Source: Alphaproteobacteria bacterium
GTDB taxonomy: Bacteria; Pseudomonadota; Alphaproteobacteria; Micropepsales; Micropepsaceae
Assembly: GCA_947473475.1 (NCBI GenBank)
Contig: CANJBZ010000014.1
Coordinates: forward strand, 27,053-91,052
Direction of reading: 5' to 3'
Length of the DNA stretch: 64,000 bases
The translations under genes were made by a program, and so were the position numbers. Below, one piece after another: positions 15,789 to 25,439 of this stretch (position 1 is its first letter; every line of letters starts with the position of its first letter). Below the pieces are notes generated by a model that was given only the letters and a program-made list of their open reading frames with translations, was not told the DNA's origin and searched no databases.

Positions 15789-17948
15789 ATGAGCACGACG
15801 CATAAGTCGTACTTGAGCATGTTCGCGGCAAGCCTCATGGGCACCGCAATGTTCATTGCCGCGCCGGCGATGGCGCAACCGCAAGTAAAAGCGGATCAAA
15901 TCGGTGGCGTTGTGACCGGCGCAAAAGGCCCTGAGGCTGGCGTGTGGGTTATCGCGGAAACCAAAGACCTGCCGACGAAATATGTGAAGATCGTCGTGAC
16001 CGACGACCAGGGCCGTTATCTGATTCCGGGCCTGCCCAAAGCGAATTACGACGTTTGGGTCCGCGGTTATGGCTTGGTCGACTCGGCGCACACGAAGGCG
16101 GCGCTCGGCAAGGCGGTGAATTTGAAGTCGACGGCGGCTCCGAACGAGGCTGCGGCTGCGGAATATTATCCCGCCATCTATTGGTATTCGATGCTCAACG
16201 TCCCGGAAGCCAAGCTCTTCCCGGGCACCGGACCGGCCGGCAACGGCATGCCCGTGACCCTGAAGGACCAGGGCCAGTGGATGCGCTTCCTGAAGACCGA
16301 CAGCTGCAATTCCTGCCACCAGTTGGGCGACAAGTCGACCCGGACGCTTCCCTCCGTCCTCGGCCATTTCAATACGGCTGCGGAAGCTTGGGAGCGCCGC
16401 ATCCAGTCCGGCCAGGCGAGCCCGCTCATGGTCAACGGTATCGGCAATTTCGACACCGCCCGCGCGTTGGCGAATTTCGGCAATTGGACGGACCGCGTGG
16501 CGAAGGGAGAACTTCCCTTCCAGAAGCCGTCGCGCCCCGTCGGCATCGAACGCAACCTCGTTCTGACGGAATGGGACTGGGCAACGCCGCAGACCTATCT
16601 GCATGACGAAATCGCCACCGACCGCCGCAACCCGACGCTGAACGCAAACGGCATCATCTATGGTTCGCCGGAAGCAAGCTCGGACAACATCCCGTGGCTG
16701 GACCCGGTCGATAACAAAGCCGGCTTCTTCAAGACGGAATGGCGCGATCCGAAACTGCCGTCCACGAAGGATGGCCCGATCTTCAACGACTCGCCCTATT
16801 GGGGCAAAGACGCGATCTGGGACAGCCACACGGAAGTTCACAATCCGTGGATGGACCAGATGGGCCGCGTTTGGTTGACGGCGAAGATTCGCCCGGCCAA
16901 TGCGGAACCGGCCTTCTGTAAGGCTGGCTCGAAGCATCCTTCGGCCGTTGCATTCCCGCTCACGCGTTCGGGCCGTCAGCTTGAGGTCTATGACCCCAAG
17001 ACGAAGAAGGCGACGCCGATCGATCTGTGCTTCTCGACCCACCATCTGCAGTTGGACAAGAACGACATCATGTGGTTCTCCAGCGGCAACACCAACGACG
17101 AAGTCGTCGGCTGGTTCGATATGCGCAAATGGGACCAGACGCATGACGAAGCGGCCAGCCAAGGCTGGGCGCCGTTCGTGGTCGACACCAATGCCAACGG
17201 CAAGCTCGACGAGTATGTCGGCGTTGACGCGGCCACCGACCCCAAGAAGGACAAGCACGTGAAGGTCGGTTTCTACGGGGCTTCGCCGAATCCGGCGGAC
17301 GGCACCGTGTGGGCGTCCTATCTCGGCTTCCCGGGTGGCGTTGCCCGCTTCGATCCCAAGACGAAGCTGACCGAGTTCTATGAGGTCCCGTACAAGGATC
17401 CGAAGAACCCGCGCTCCGGCTTCAGCCCGCGCGGCATGGACATCGACAGCAACGGCATCGCTTGGCTGGCGCTGGCGAGCGGTCACATGGCGAGCTTCGA
17501 CCGCAAGCTCTGCAAAGGTCCGCTGAACGGTCCCGTCGCGGGCACCGGCAAGGCCTGCCCGGAAGGTTGGAAGCTGTACACGGTCCCCGGCCCGCAGTTT
17601 AAGGGTCTGGAAGTCGCCGATGGCAGCGCCGAAGCCCCGTATTACGACTGGGTCGACCAGTTCGATACGCTGGGTCTCGGCAAGAACGTCCCAATCGCCA
17701 CCGGCAACAATTCGGATGCGCTGTTCGCGCTGGTCAACGAAAAGTGGGTGACCATGCGCGTGCCGTACCCCATGGGCTTCTTCGCGAAGAACATGGACGG
17801 CCGCATCGACGATCCGAATGGCGGCTGGAAGGGTAAGGGCATCTTCTCGACCTACTCAGGCCGTTCCGCGCCGCACATCGAAGGCGGCAAGGGTCAGCAG
17901 AGCAAGGTCGTGCACTTCCAGCTCCGTCCGACTCCCATCGCGGACTAA
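15789..17948 (+). CDS. Monohaem carboxypeptidase-regulatory/propeller protein, paralog 1
   Basis: A 719-residue exported protein. Signal peptide (1-30, ends AMAQ); residues 35-115 form a carboxypeptidase-regulatory-like beta-sandwich (IGGVVTGAKGPEAGVWV, TDDQGRYLIPGLPKANYDVWVRGYGL). A single haem c site CNSCH lies at Cys173/Cys176/His177. From about residue 260 to the end, repeated Trp/Gly strands (GRVWLTAKIR, DIMWFSSG, GTVWASYLGFPGGVARFDPKT, NGIAWLALASGHMASFDR) resemble streptogramin-lyase/SMP-30 propeller blades. Several further cysteines (FCKAG, DLCFSTHH, LCKGP, CPEGW) recur in all four paralogs. ATG 15789 is preceded by a GGAAGGAAGGA stretch. A terminator follows, so it is probably transcribed alone. 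Function unknown; a periplasmic redox protein or haem-linked dehydrogenase is the inference. Confidence 0.8.
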   Translation: MSTTHKSYLSMFAASLMGTAMFIAAPAMAQPQVKADQIGGVVTGAKGPEAGVWVIAETKDLPTKYVKIVVTDDQGRYLIPGLPKANYDVWVRGYGLVDSAHTKAALGKAVNLKSTAAPNEAAAAEYYPAIYWYSMLNVPEAKLFPGTGPAGNGMPVTLKDQGQWMRFLKTDSCNSCHQLGDKSTRTLPSVLGHFNTAAEAWERRIQSGQASPLMVNGIGNFDTARALANFGNWTDRVAKGELPFQKPSRPVGIERNLVLTEWDWATPQTYLHDEIATDRRNPTLNANGIIYGSPEASSDNIPWLDPVDNKAGFFKTEWRDPKLPSTKDGPIFNDSPYWGKDAIWDSHTEVHNPWMDQMGRVWLTAKIRPANAEPAFCKAGSKHPSAVAFPLTRSGRQLEVYDPKTKKATPIDLCFSTHHLQLDKNDIMWFSSGNTNDEVVGWFDMRKWDQTHDEAASQGWAPFVVDTNANGKLDEYVGVDAATDPKKDKHVKVGFYGASPNPADGTVWASYLGFPGGVARFDPKTKLTEFYEVPYKDPKNPRSGFSPRGMDIDSNGIAWLALASGHMASFDRKLCKGPLNGPVAGTGKACPEGWKLYTVPGPQFKGLEVADGSAEAPYYDWVDQFDTLGLGKNVPIATGNNSDALFALVNEKWVTMRVPYPMGFFAKNMDGRIDDPNGGWKGKGIFSTYSGRSAPHIEGGKGQQSKVVHFQLRPTPIAD

Positions 17949-17977
17949 GACGGGCTGAAAGCCTAAGCAGTTGAAAA

Positions 17978-18008
17978 GGGCGGACCGAGAAATCGGCCCG
18001 CCCTTTTT
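17978..18008 (+). terminator. Intrinsic terminator after paralog 1
   Basis: GGGCGGACCGA, loop GAAA, TCGGCCCGCCC, then TTTTTCTTT. The stem has one mismatch. It lies 30 bases past the stop codon of the 15789-17948 gene. Confidence 0.88.
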
Positions 18009-18046
18009 CTTTGAAATTGCGCGGTTGAATCTGCCTATCAACCCAT

Positions 18047-18140
18047 GTCATGGCCCGGCCCGACCGGGCAATCCAGCAGGCGCGCGTCCGCGCGCCATTG
18101 AGCCTGCGTCGCCTGGATGGCCGCTTTTGCGGGCCATGAC
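18047..18140. repeat. GTCATGGCCCGG-type palindromic repeat, copy 1
   Basis: An element of about 94 bases begins GTCATGGCCCGG and ends GGGCCATGAC, with internal inverted repeats (CGCGCGTCCGCGCG and neighbours). Related copies lie at 30096-30216 and 47952-48068. Similar repeats are scattered in Bradyrhizobium and relatives. No coding capacity is seen; it fills most of the 346-base gap between paralogs 1 and 2 together with the terminator. Confidence 0.7.
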
Positions 18141-18294
18141 ACGAAGAATCTGCCCCATGCTGCGGTTGCGTTAACGCTGATGTGCGTCGTCTTGGTCCGT
18201 GCCGTCTCGTGCTTAACCGCCGGATGCGGTATAAGGACGCGCGTCATACGAGTGCGTCAGGGCTTCGCTCTCAAAACCACCAGGGAAGGGACAC

Positions 18295-20457
18295 ATGAAA
18301 ACCAGAACAGCCAGTATCGGCCTGCTTAGTGCCAGCGTCGCGGCATTGGTGTTTGCCGCCGCTCAGCCCGCAGCCGCCCAGCAAGCGCGCGTGGATGCCG
18401 ATGATATCGGCGGCGTGGTCACCGGCGCTAAAGGCCCGGAGGCCGGCGTCTGGGTGATCGCCGAAACCAAGGACCTGCCCACGAAATATGTAAAGATCGT
18501 CGTTACCGACAATCAGGGCCGCTACATGCTGCCCGATCTTCCCAAAGCCAATTACGACATCTGGGTCCGCGGTTACGGCCTGGTCGATTCACCGAAAACG
18601 AAATCGGCGCCCGGCAAAACGCTCGATCTGAAAGCCGTTGCCGCGCCGACGCGCGCCGCGGCTGCCGAATATTATCCGGCGCAATATTGGTATTCGATGG
18701 TGAAGGTCCCGGCGGCGAATCTGTTCCCCGGCAGCGACGCCAATGGCATGTCCAAGCAGATGACCGATCAGGGCGTCTGGCTGCGCAACATGAAGACCGA
18801 CGGATGCATCGGCTGCCACCAGATCGGCGACAAGGCCACCCGTACGATTCCCTCCGTACTTGGACATTTCAATTCCGGTGCCGAAGCCTGGGAACGCCGG
18901 CTGCAATCCGGTCAGGCCAGCGGCCCCATGATGGGCGCCATCGGCCGCTTCGACACGCAGAAGGCGCTCGCCATGTATGGCGATTGGACCGACCGCGTCG
19001 CGAAGGGCGAACTGCCGAAATTCGATCCGCCGCGCCCGCAAGGTATCGAACGCAATTTCGTCATCACGGAATGGGACTGGAATACGCCCACCGCCTATCT
19101 GCATGACGAAATCGCCACCGACCGCAACAATCCTTCGGTCAACGCGCACGGCATCATTTACGGTTCGACGGAAGCGAGTTCGGATTCCATTCCGTGGCTC
19201 GATCCGGTCGACAACAAATCCGGTTTGCTGAAGACCGAATACCGCGATCCCAAGACGCCGTCCTCCAAGGATGATCCGATCTTTGCGGACTCACCCTATT
19301 GGGGGAAGGAGCCGATCTGGGACAGCCACACCAACGTTCACAACCCGATGTATGACAGCCAGGGCCGGCTGTGGCTGACGGCGCGCATTCGTCCGCAAGC
19401 CAACCCGGCATTCTGCAAGGCTGGTTCGAACCATCCTTCGGCGAAGGTTTTCCCGGTCGCGCGTTCAGGGCGTCAGGCGGAAATGTTCGATCCGAAGACG
19501 CGCAAATTCACGCTGATCGACCTCTGCTATTCGACGCATCATCTGCAGTTCGACAAGGCGGGCATGCTGTGGTTCAGCTCGGGCGGCGGCAACAACGAAG
19601 TCGTCGGCTGGTTCGATCCGAAGAAGTTCGAACAGACGCATGACGAAGCGGCCAGCCAAGGTTGGGCGCCGTTCATCATCGACACCAACGGCAACGGCAA
19701 GCGCGACGTCGGTTGGGTCGAGCCGAAAGGCAAACTCGATCCGACCAAGGATATGCGCATCGTCACGGGCCTTTACAGCGTGTCGCCCAGTCCGGCCGAT
19801 GGCACGGTATGGGGCACGGTGCTCGGCTTCCCAGGCGGCGTTGCGCGATTCGATCCCAAGACGCTGCTCACGGAATATTATGAGGTGCCTTGGAAGAACG
19901 CGAAGGTCGCACGCGGTGGCTTTGCTCCGCGTGGCGGCGACATTACCAGCGATGGCGTGTTCTGGACGGTGCTCGCCAGCGGCGACTTCGCCAGCTTCGA
20001 CCGCCGCCTCTGTAAGGGCAAACTTTCCGGCCCGGCGCTTACCGATCCGCAGAACCTCTGCCCCGAAGGGTGGAAGCTCTATCAGATGCCTGGGCCGCAG
20101 TTCGAAAACCTTCCCGCGGGCACCCAAGGCGCAAGTGCCGAAGCGCCGTATTACAACTGGGTCGACCAGTACGACACGCTCGGCCTTGGCAAAAACACGC
20201 CGATCGCCACCGGCAATCAGTCCGACTCGCTTGCGGCTCTGGTGAACGAGAAATGGGTCGTCATGCGGGTTCCGTACCCGATCGGCTATTTCGCCAAAGG
20301 CATGGACGGCCGTTTCGACGATCCCAATACCGGCTGGAAGGGCAAGGGCCTGTTCTCCACCTTCTCCGACCGTGCCGCCACCCATATCGAGGGTGGAAAA
20401 GGCCAAATGAGCAAAGTCGTCCACTTCCAGCTCCGCCCCGATCCACTGGCGAAGTAA
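18295..20457 (+). CDS. Monohaem carboxypeptidase-regulatory/propeller protein, paralog 2
   Basis: A 720-residue exported protein collinear with paralog 1. Signal peptide (1-29, AAAQ); regulatory-like domain with the near-identical block GAKGPEAGVWVIAETKDLPT; one haem c site CIGCH (Cys171, Cys174, His175); then the propeller-like part with repeated GxxWxT/G blades. Both cysteine pairs outside the haem site are conserved. The start is an ATG preceded by GAAGGGA. It is followed by a palindromic repeat and a strong terminator (20572-20605), so it is likely a separate transcription unit. Confidence 0.8.
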   Translation: MKTRTASIGLLSASVAALVFAAAQPAAAQQARVDADDIGGVVTGAKGPEAGVWVIAETKDLPTKYVKIVVTDNQGRYMLPDLPKANYDIWVRGYGLVDSPKTKSAPGKTLDLKAVAAPTRAAAAEYYPAQYWYSMVKVPAANLFPGSDANGMSKQMTDQGVWLRNMKTDGCIGCHQIGDKATRTIPSVLGHFNSGAEAWERRLQSGQASGPMMGAIGRFDTQKALAMYGDWTDRVAKGELPKFDPPRPQGIERNFVITEWDWNTPTAYLHDEIATDRNNPSVNAHGIIYGSTEASSDSIPWLDPVDNKSGLLKTEYRDPKTPSSKDDPIFADSPYWGKEPIWDSHTNVHNPMYDSQGRLWLTARIRPQANPAFCKAGSNHPSAKVFPVARSGRQAEMFDPKTRKFTLIDLCYSTHHLQFDKAGMLWFSSGGGNNEVVGWFDPKKFEQTHDEAASQGWAPFIIDTNGNGKRDVGWVEPKGKLDPTKDMRIVTGLYSVSPSPADGTVWGTVLGFPGGVARFDPKTLLTEYYEVPWKNAKVARGGFAPRGGDITSDGVFWTVLASGDFASFDRRLCKGKLSGPALTDPQNLCPEGWKLYQMPGPQFENLPAGTQGASAEAPYYNWVDQYDTLGLGKNTPIATGNQSDSLAALVNEKWVVMRVPYPIGYFAKGMDGRFDDPNTGWKGKGLFSTFSDRAATHIEGGKGQMSKVVHFQLRPDPLAK

Positions 20458-20463
20458 GGAAAT

Positions 20464-20559
20464 CCCCTCTCCCCCTCGGGGGAGAGGGTTAGGGTGAGGG
20501 GGCGGTGCCTCCCGAGAGTTACCCCCTCACCCCAGCCATCTCCCCCAGGGGGGAGAGGG
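20464..20559. repeat. CCCTCTCCCCC-type palindromic element
   Basis: The arms CCCTCTCCCCCTCGGGGGAG...GGGTGAGGGGG and CCCCCTCACCCCAGCCATC...GGGGGGAGAGGG are inverted copies around a 20-base centre. Each arm also folds on itself. It has the same build as the element at 13242-13411, though shorter. Confidence 0.7.
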
Positions 20560-20571
20560 AGATCGCTACAA

Positions 20572-20605
20572 GGCGGTTTCCGACCGTGGAAACCGCCTCT
20601 GTTTT
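20572..20605 (+). terminator. Intrinsic terminator after paralog 2
   Basis: A perfect 10-base stem GGCGGTTTCC/GGAAACCGCC with a 6-base loop, followed by TCTGTTTTT. It lies behind the palindromic repeat that follows the stop codon. Confidence 0.9.
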
Positions 20606-20612
20606 TGAGTAA

Positions 20613-20627
20613 CTATGGAATCCATAG
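20613..20627. promoter_or_regulatory. CTATGG-AAT-CCATAG palindrome upstream of paralog 3
   Basis: Perfect 6-base arms with a 3-base centre lie 73 bases before the start of the third paralog and just after the preceding terminator. This is a plausible operator position, but I recognise no consensus, and the other paralogs show no obvious copy. Confidence 0.3.
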
Positions 20628-20699
20628 CCGGGGCGGTTCGTTTCTGCGGCGCCATCCGCTACAAGAATTCAGTCAAACCCAATCAATGAGGGACGGGAC

Positions 20700-22877
20700 A
20701 TGAGGATGAAGAAAGCAGCCGCTTTGGCCATGCTGAGCGCCAGTTTTGGGGCGCTGTTGTGCGCTGCGTCGGTCGTACCGGCCGCCGCGCAAGGCGGTGC
20801 GCAGGTGCGCATCGACGCCGATGACATCGGCGGCGTCGTTACCGGCGCGAAAGGCCCAGAAGCAGGCGTGTGGGTCGTCGCTGAGACGCGGGACCTGCCG
20901 ACCAAATATGTGAAGATCGTCGTCACCGACGATCAGGGCCGCTTTGTCCTTCCCGACATGCCCAAGGCCAATTACGACATCTGGGTCCGCGGTTACGGTC
21001 TGGTCGATTCGCCGAAAGTGAAGGCGCAGCCGGGCAAGACAATCGATCTCAAATCCGTACAGGCGCCCAACCGCGCCGCCGCAGCCCAGTATTATCCGGG
21101 CATCTATTGGTACGCGATGATGAAAATCCCGCCCGCGAACCTCTTCCCCGGAACGGGCCCGCAGGGCAACGGCATGTCGCCAACCCTGAAGGATCAGGGC
21201 CAGTGGCTGCGCTTCACCAAGACCGACGGCTGCGGCCATTGCCATCAGTTGGGCGACCTTGCCACGCGCACGATCCCGCAGAGTGTCGGCCACTTCAACA
21301 CGTCCGCTGAAGCGTGGGAGCGCCGGCTGCAAGCCGGTCAGGCCGGCCGCAACATGATGGAAGAACTGGCCAAGTTTGACGTGCAGCGTCAGTTGGTTCT
21401 GCTCGGCGATTGGACCGACCGCGTTGCGAAGGGCGAGTTGCCGAAAAGCGATCCGCCGCGTCCGGTCGGCACGGAACGTAACGTTGTGATGACGGAGTGG
21501 GACTGGGCGACGCCCACCATGTACGTGCACGACACGATTTCGACCGATAAGCGCAATCCCACGGTGAACGCGCACGGCCTGATCTACGGCGCACCGGAAG
21601 CCAGCTCCGACAACGTTCCCTGGCTCGACCCGGTCGACAACAAGTCCGGTGTGATCAAATCGGAATTCCGTGATCCGAAGACGCCGACGACTAAGAACGA
21701 TCTCATCCTTGCCCCGTCGCCCTATTGGGGCAATGAGGCGATCTGGGACTCGCATACGATCATTCACAACCCGATGTTCGACGAGACGGGCCGCGTCTGG
21801 CTGACGGCGCGCATTCGTCCCCAGCCAAATCCGGCCTTCTGTAAAGAAGGTTCGGATAATCCGTATGCGAAGATTTATCCCAAGGCGACTTCCAACCGTC
21901 AGGTCGAAGTCTACGATCCGAAGACCCGCAAGATCGACATGATCGACACGTGCTTCAACACGCACCATCTGCAGTTCGACAAGAACGGCATGCTGTGGTT
22001 CAGCGCCGGCGGAAATTACGACGTCGTCGGTTGGCTCGACATGAAGAAGTGGGATCAGACGCACGACGCAGCCGCCAGTCAGGGCTGGGCGCCGTTCGTC
22101 ATCGACGTCAACGGCAACGGCAAGCGCGACATCGGTTGGACCGAACCCAATGCCCCGACCGACAACGCCAAGGACAAGCGCATGGTGCTTGGCTTCTATG
22201 GCGCGTCGCCGAATCCGGTCGACGGCACGATTTGGGGTGGCGTCGTCGGCTTTCCCGGCGGCGTAGTACGCTACGATCCGAAGACGCAGCTCTCCGAATA
22301 TTATGAATTCCCTTACAAGAATGCGAAGAACCCGCAATCGGGATTCAGCCCACGCGGTTCCGACATCGACAGCAAGGGCGTATTCTGGGCCGTGCTTTCG
22401 AGCGGTCATCTCGTCAGCTTCGACCGCAGCCTTTGCAAAGCAAAGCTGAACGGTCCGGGCGCTGCCGATCCGCAGAACCTGTGTCCGGAAGGCTTCAAAT
22501 ATTATCAGATGCCTGGGCCAGAGTTCGACGTTCCGAAGGGTACGCCGGGCGCCTCCGCCGAAGCGCCGTATTACGTCTGGCTCGACCAGCACAATACGTT
22601 CGGCCTCGGCGAGAACACCCCCATCGTGACCGGCAACAATGCCGACTCGCTGAACGCGCTCGTCAACGGCAAGTGGATGGTGATGCGCGTGCCTTATCCG
22701 ATGAGCTTCTACGCAAAGAACCTCGACGGACGCATCGACGATGCGAATACGGGCTGGAAGGGCAAAGGCTTGTGGACCCAGTACTCAGGCCGTTCTCAGC
22801 CGCATCTTGAAGGCGGCAAGGGACAGCAGAGCAAGATCATCCACGTCCAGTACCGGCCCGATCCGCTGGCGAAATAA
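20700..22877 (+). CDS. Monohaem carboxypeptidase-regulatory/propeller protein, paralog 3
   Basis: A 725-residue exported protein, same architecture as paralogs 1 and 2. Signal peptide (1-31, VPAAAQ); carboxypeptidase-regulatory-like domain (about 42-122); haem c site CGHCH (Cys178, Cys181, His182); propeller-like blades to the C-terminus (HVQYRPDPLAK). The sequence between haem and first blade (WDWATPTMYVHDTISTDKRNP) is also shared. A second ATG two codons in is an alternative start. It is separated from paralog 2 by a terminator and followed by a bidirectional terminator. Confidence 0.8.
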   Translation: MRMKKAAALAMLSASFGALLCAASVVPAAAQGGAQVRIDADDIGGVVTGAKGPEAGVWVVAETRDLPTKYVKIVVTDDQGRFVLPDMPKANYDIWVRGYGLVDSPKVKAQPGKTIDLKSVQAPNRAAAAQYYPGIYWYAMMKIPPANLFPGTGPQGNGMSPTLKDQGQWLRFTKTDGCGHCHQLGDLATRTIPQSVGHFNTSAEAWERRLQAGQAGRNMMEELAKFDVQRQLVLLGDWTDRVAKGELPKSDPPRPVGTERNVVMTEWDWATPTMYVHDTISTDKRNPTVNAHGLIYGAPEASSDNVPWLDPVDNKSGVIKSEFRDPKTPTTKNDLILAPSPYWGNEAIWDSHTIIHNPMFDETGRVWLTARIRPQPNPAFCKEGSDNPYAKIYPKATSNRQVEVYDPKTRKIDMIDTCFNTHHLQFDKNGMLWFSAGGNYDVVGWLDMKKWDQTHDAAASQGWAPFVIDVNGNGKRDIGWTEPNAPTDNAKDKRMVLGFYGASPNPVDGTIWGGVVGFPGGVVRYDPKTQLSEYYEFPYKNAKNPQSGFSPRGSDIDSKGVFWAVLSSGHLVSFDRSLCKAKLNGPGAADPQNLCPEGFKYYQMPGPEFDVPKGTPGASAEAPYYVWLDQHNTFGLGENTPIVTGNNADSLNALVNGKWMVMRVPYPMSFYAKNLDGRIDDANTGWKGKGLWTQYSGRSQPHLEGGKGQQSKIIHVQYRPDPLAK

Positions 22878-22901
22878 GCCGGTCTAATCGGAATGCGAAA
22901 A

Positions 22902-22936
22902 GGGGCGGGCGCCGAAAGGCCTCCGCCCTTTTTATT
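22902..22936. terminator. Bidirectional terminator between paralog 3 and the mtrB-like gene
   Basis: GGGGCGGGCGCC, GAAA loop, GGCCTCCGCCC with TTTTTATTT on the plus side and CCCCTTTT on the minus side. It serves both convergent transcripts. Confidence 0.85.
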
Positions 22937-22988
22937 TCGGTTGCGTGGCCAAGCCCTGTCGGACCGATGCGATACGGCACGTCTCCCT

Positions 22989-25439
22989 TCACATGCGGTA
23001 TTGCGTGAAAAACCCTATGACATGCGCCGTGTAATCTTGGGGAATTGCGGCAAGGAAAATGTTGTTTCCAACAAGATTGGTCAGTCCAGCGTAGTGAAAA
23101 TCGTCCAACGTCTCGTGCTCGAGACGGTAATACCAGCGCAGGCTGATTTGTTCCGAATAGGTCCAGGTGAGCTTTGCTTCTAGAATATGGTGGGCGAATT
23201 GCTGATCGGGGAAACCAAAGCCGGCTTCCAACGGCGTGAGCCCCGACGAGATGGCACCAAGTCCGGCAAAGCTGTAGGCAAAATCGCTCGTTGCCTGTGA
23301 GTATGTGTAATCGAGCCCGCCGGAGAATTTCCCGACGCGATACTCCGCGTTGATCCCGAACACATGATTGGTGTCCCGCACGCGCTCTTGCCAGGAGTTG
23401 GCCGCCGGATAGTTGGGGCCGCCCGCCGATGCGTCGCTGCTTGCGCTGCGAGCGGCGTTTACGGAGGCTGCCGTACGCCAGTGAAACTGAAAGCCGTAGA
23501 ACGCCGTCAGCGTTAAAGCATTTGAAATCCGGTCCGTGTAGCTGACGTTGGCATCGTAGGTGTCGAGCGCTCGCAATCCGTAATCGGCATCGTAGTCGGA
23601 GCGGCGATAACTGCCGGTCAGTTGAAAATCGGAATCCTCCGTCAGGACAAAATTCGATTGGAGTTTGGCGGTATGTTCCCGCCGGCCGGCAACATCGTAT
23701 TTGCGAAATGTGTTCAGCGCATATGGCGCATCGCCGTTGGGCGGACGCTGCACGTAGCCCGGCAGAGAAGATGAACGCGCGAAGATGTAAGGATCGGTGA
23801 CATAGGAACTGCCGTCACGGTCGGCATAGCTGTACGAGAAACGCACCGTTCCCCATTCGTAACCGGTGGTGTTGATGTCCGTCTCCACCGAATTGTCGCG
23901 GGAGTGCAAGACTTCGCGATTGGCACGGTCGATCTCGTCATGGGTGATCGAGAGCGCGATCCGCGTATGATCGGCGGCGCGATAATCCGCTTTGCTCGTG
24001 ATCTTCAGCTCATTGCTTTGGAATGGAATATTTCGGATCGGAACGTCCGTTCCGGGAATGGCCGGTGTGTAAATTCGCGATAGCGCGCCGTCCAAGCCCA
24101 TATAGCCATATTCACCGGTCAACGGATTGAAGGCCGAATAGTCGGTCTTGTTGTCTTCGTTGCGGTATCGGGTCTCGAGCGTCAGGGCGAGATCCCGGTC
24201 GGCATTCCAGCGGAATTGGACGAAGCCATTGACCGCGTCGAGTCCGGCTTTTGCCGTCCGGCGCGATAAAGCCGCAATGGTGTTCCAGTTGGCTAGGTCA
24301 ACCGGCGAGCGGCCGCTGTTTGCGGCGGGCGGCAGCAAGTCGTCGTCCTGTCGCATGATCGCGTAGGACGCGTTGGCAGCGACTTGGACATCGGAAAGGA
24401 TCCACGCCGCATCCGCCTTTATGGTGTGGTAATCGTTGTTGGGCGCGAGGGCGATGCGCCCGCGCGGCGGAGCGAACGAACCCGCCGGCGTTCCAAGCCC
24501 GGGATTGTCCCAGGTGAGCGCGGCAAAATCGTTGCGAAAGAAAGACCCGGCGTAAGTGACATTGGCCTGCAGTTCTTCGCCTTTGTAGCGCGATCCGATG
24601 GATAGATCGGTCGTGCGGTATTTGACGGGTTGCACGAGTTCGGCGGCGCCGCGTCCGGGGAAGGAAAATGCCGATCCGATCGGCTTATTGCCGTCACGCC
24701 ATTCGTTCGCGGCATTCAAGAACAATTCCCAGGTGTCGGAAGGCGTATAGCTCAACGCCATGCCGGTTGTGGTTCGGGAAAACCCAAGATTGCCTGGCAG
24801 TGTTTGGCTCAGGGCGCTCCGTACTTGGGCCGCTGTCGCGGCTCCAGGCACGGTCCCGGGCGTCAATGTCAGGTCGGAGGTTCCAATTCCATTCCATGGC
24901 GCAGTGGCGTTTGCTGCGAGCATATGCGGCGCCGCAACGAAGCCGAGATTGAAGCGGAAGACGCCGAAGCGCCCCCCCGATAAGGAATAGGATTGATCGT
25001 CGCGACCGATGTTGCTCCCGGAAAGCGATACGTAATTGGCGGTCTTCCGATTTTCGGCATACATGCCGAAGCTACCAATGACGCCACTCGACCAATCGCC
25101 ATATTCGGAAAAGGTCGCCGCGTGCGTATTCGATGCGTTGTACAGGACGCCCGCATCGGCCCATCCCGAACGCCACCAATCCGGTGCGTCTTTGTCTTGC
25201 GTCAGTTCGGGAAGGAGAAATGGCTTAGGATAAAGATATCCGCTCGGCGAGCGCGAGTTCGAAATGAATGCCGACAATCCGCGGCTATCCGTGAGAACGC
25301 CAGGGATGAGGCCAGACGGATTGAGTTCATTTCCAACCCCAAGCGAAATGCCGACTGCGGAATCAGCATAGGCAGCGCCCGGCGTTCCAATCAGCAGGAG
25401 GATAAGCGCACCCGGTCTTGCGCCACGGAGCGGACTCAT
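22989..25439 (-). CDS. MtrB/PioB-family outer membrane beta-barrel
   Basis: An 816-residue exported protein with a signal peptide (LILLLIGTPGAAYA, cleaved before DSAVG) and a long succession of amphipathic strands with aromatic girdles (YVSLSGSNIGRDDQSYSLSGG, ISLRWYYRLEHE and others), as expected of the barrel that sheathes a decaheme cytochrome in porin-cytochrome conduits. It lacks the N-terminal CxxC pair of Shewanella MtrB and ends in YRM instead of a terminal Phe. ATG 25439 overlaps the stop of the decaheme gene (ATGA), so I prefer it to the longer frame. Coupled synthesis supports a complex with that cytochrome. PioB-like and MtrB-like proteins cannot be told apart from sequence inspection alone. 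Confidence 0.85.
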   Translation of the reverse strand: MSPLRGARPGALILLLIGTPGAAYADSAVGISLGVGNELNPSGLIPGVLTDSRGLSAFISNSRSPSGYLYPKPFLLPELTQDKDAPDWWRSGWADAGVLYNASNTHAATFSEYGDWSSGVIGSFGMYAENRKTANYVSLSGSNIGRDDQSYSLSGGRFGVFRFNLGFVAAPHMLAANATAPWNGIGTSDLTLTPGTVPGAATAAQVRSALSQTLPGNLGFSRTTTGMALSYTPSDTWELFLNAANEWRDGNKPIGSAFSFPGRGAAELVQPVKYRTTDLSIGSRYKGEELQANVTYAGSFFRNDFAALTWDNPGLGTPAGSFAPPRGRIALAPNNDYHTIKADAAWILSDVQVAANASYAIMRQDDDLLPPAANSGRSPVDLANWNTIAALSRRTAKAGLDAVNGFVQFRWNADRDLALTLETRYRNEDNKTDYSAFNPLTGEYGYMGLDGALSRIYTPAIPGTDVPIRNIPFQSNELKITSKADYRAADHTRIALSITHDEIDRANREVLHSRDNSVETDINTTGYEWGTVRFSYSYADRDGSSYVTDPYIFARSSSLPGYVQRPPNGDAPYALNTFRKYDVAGRREHTAKLQSNFVLTEDSDFQLTGSYRRSDYDADYGLRALDTYDANVSYTDRISNALTLTAFYGFQFHWRTAASVNAARSASSDASAGGPNYPAANSWQERVRDTNHVFGINAEYRVGKFSGGLDYTYSQATSDFAYSFAGLGAISSGLTPLEAGFGFPDQQFAHHILEAKLTWTYSEQISLRWYYRLEHETLDDFHYAGLTNLVGNNIFLAAIPQDYTAHVIGFFTQYRM

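Noticed and set aside
15714..17486. Long antisense frame (590 codons) opposite paralog 1
   Set aside because: High GC and strong codon bias of the sense gene keep the antisense frame open. It has no ribosome-binding site and no recognisable domain, and its composition is Arg/His-rich.
20673..22592. Antisense frame of 639 codons opposite paralog 3
   Set aside because: Same reason. Equivalent antisense frames appear opposite the other paralogs in the same phase, as expected of a shadow.
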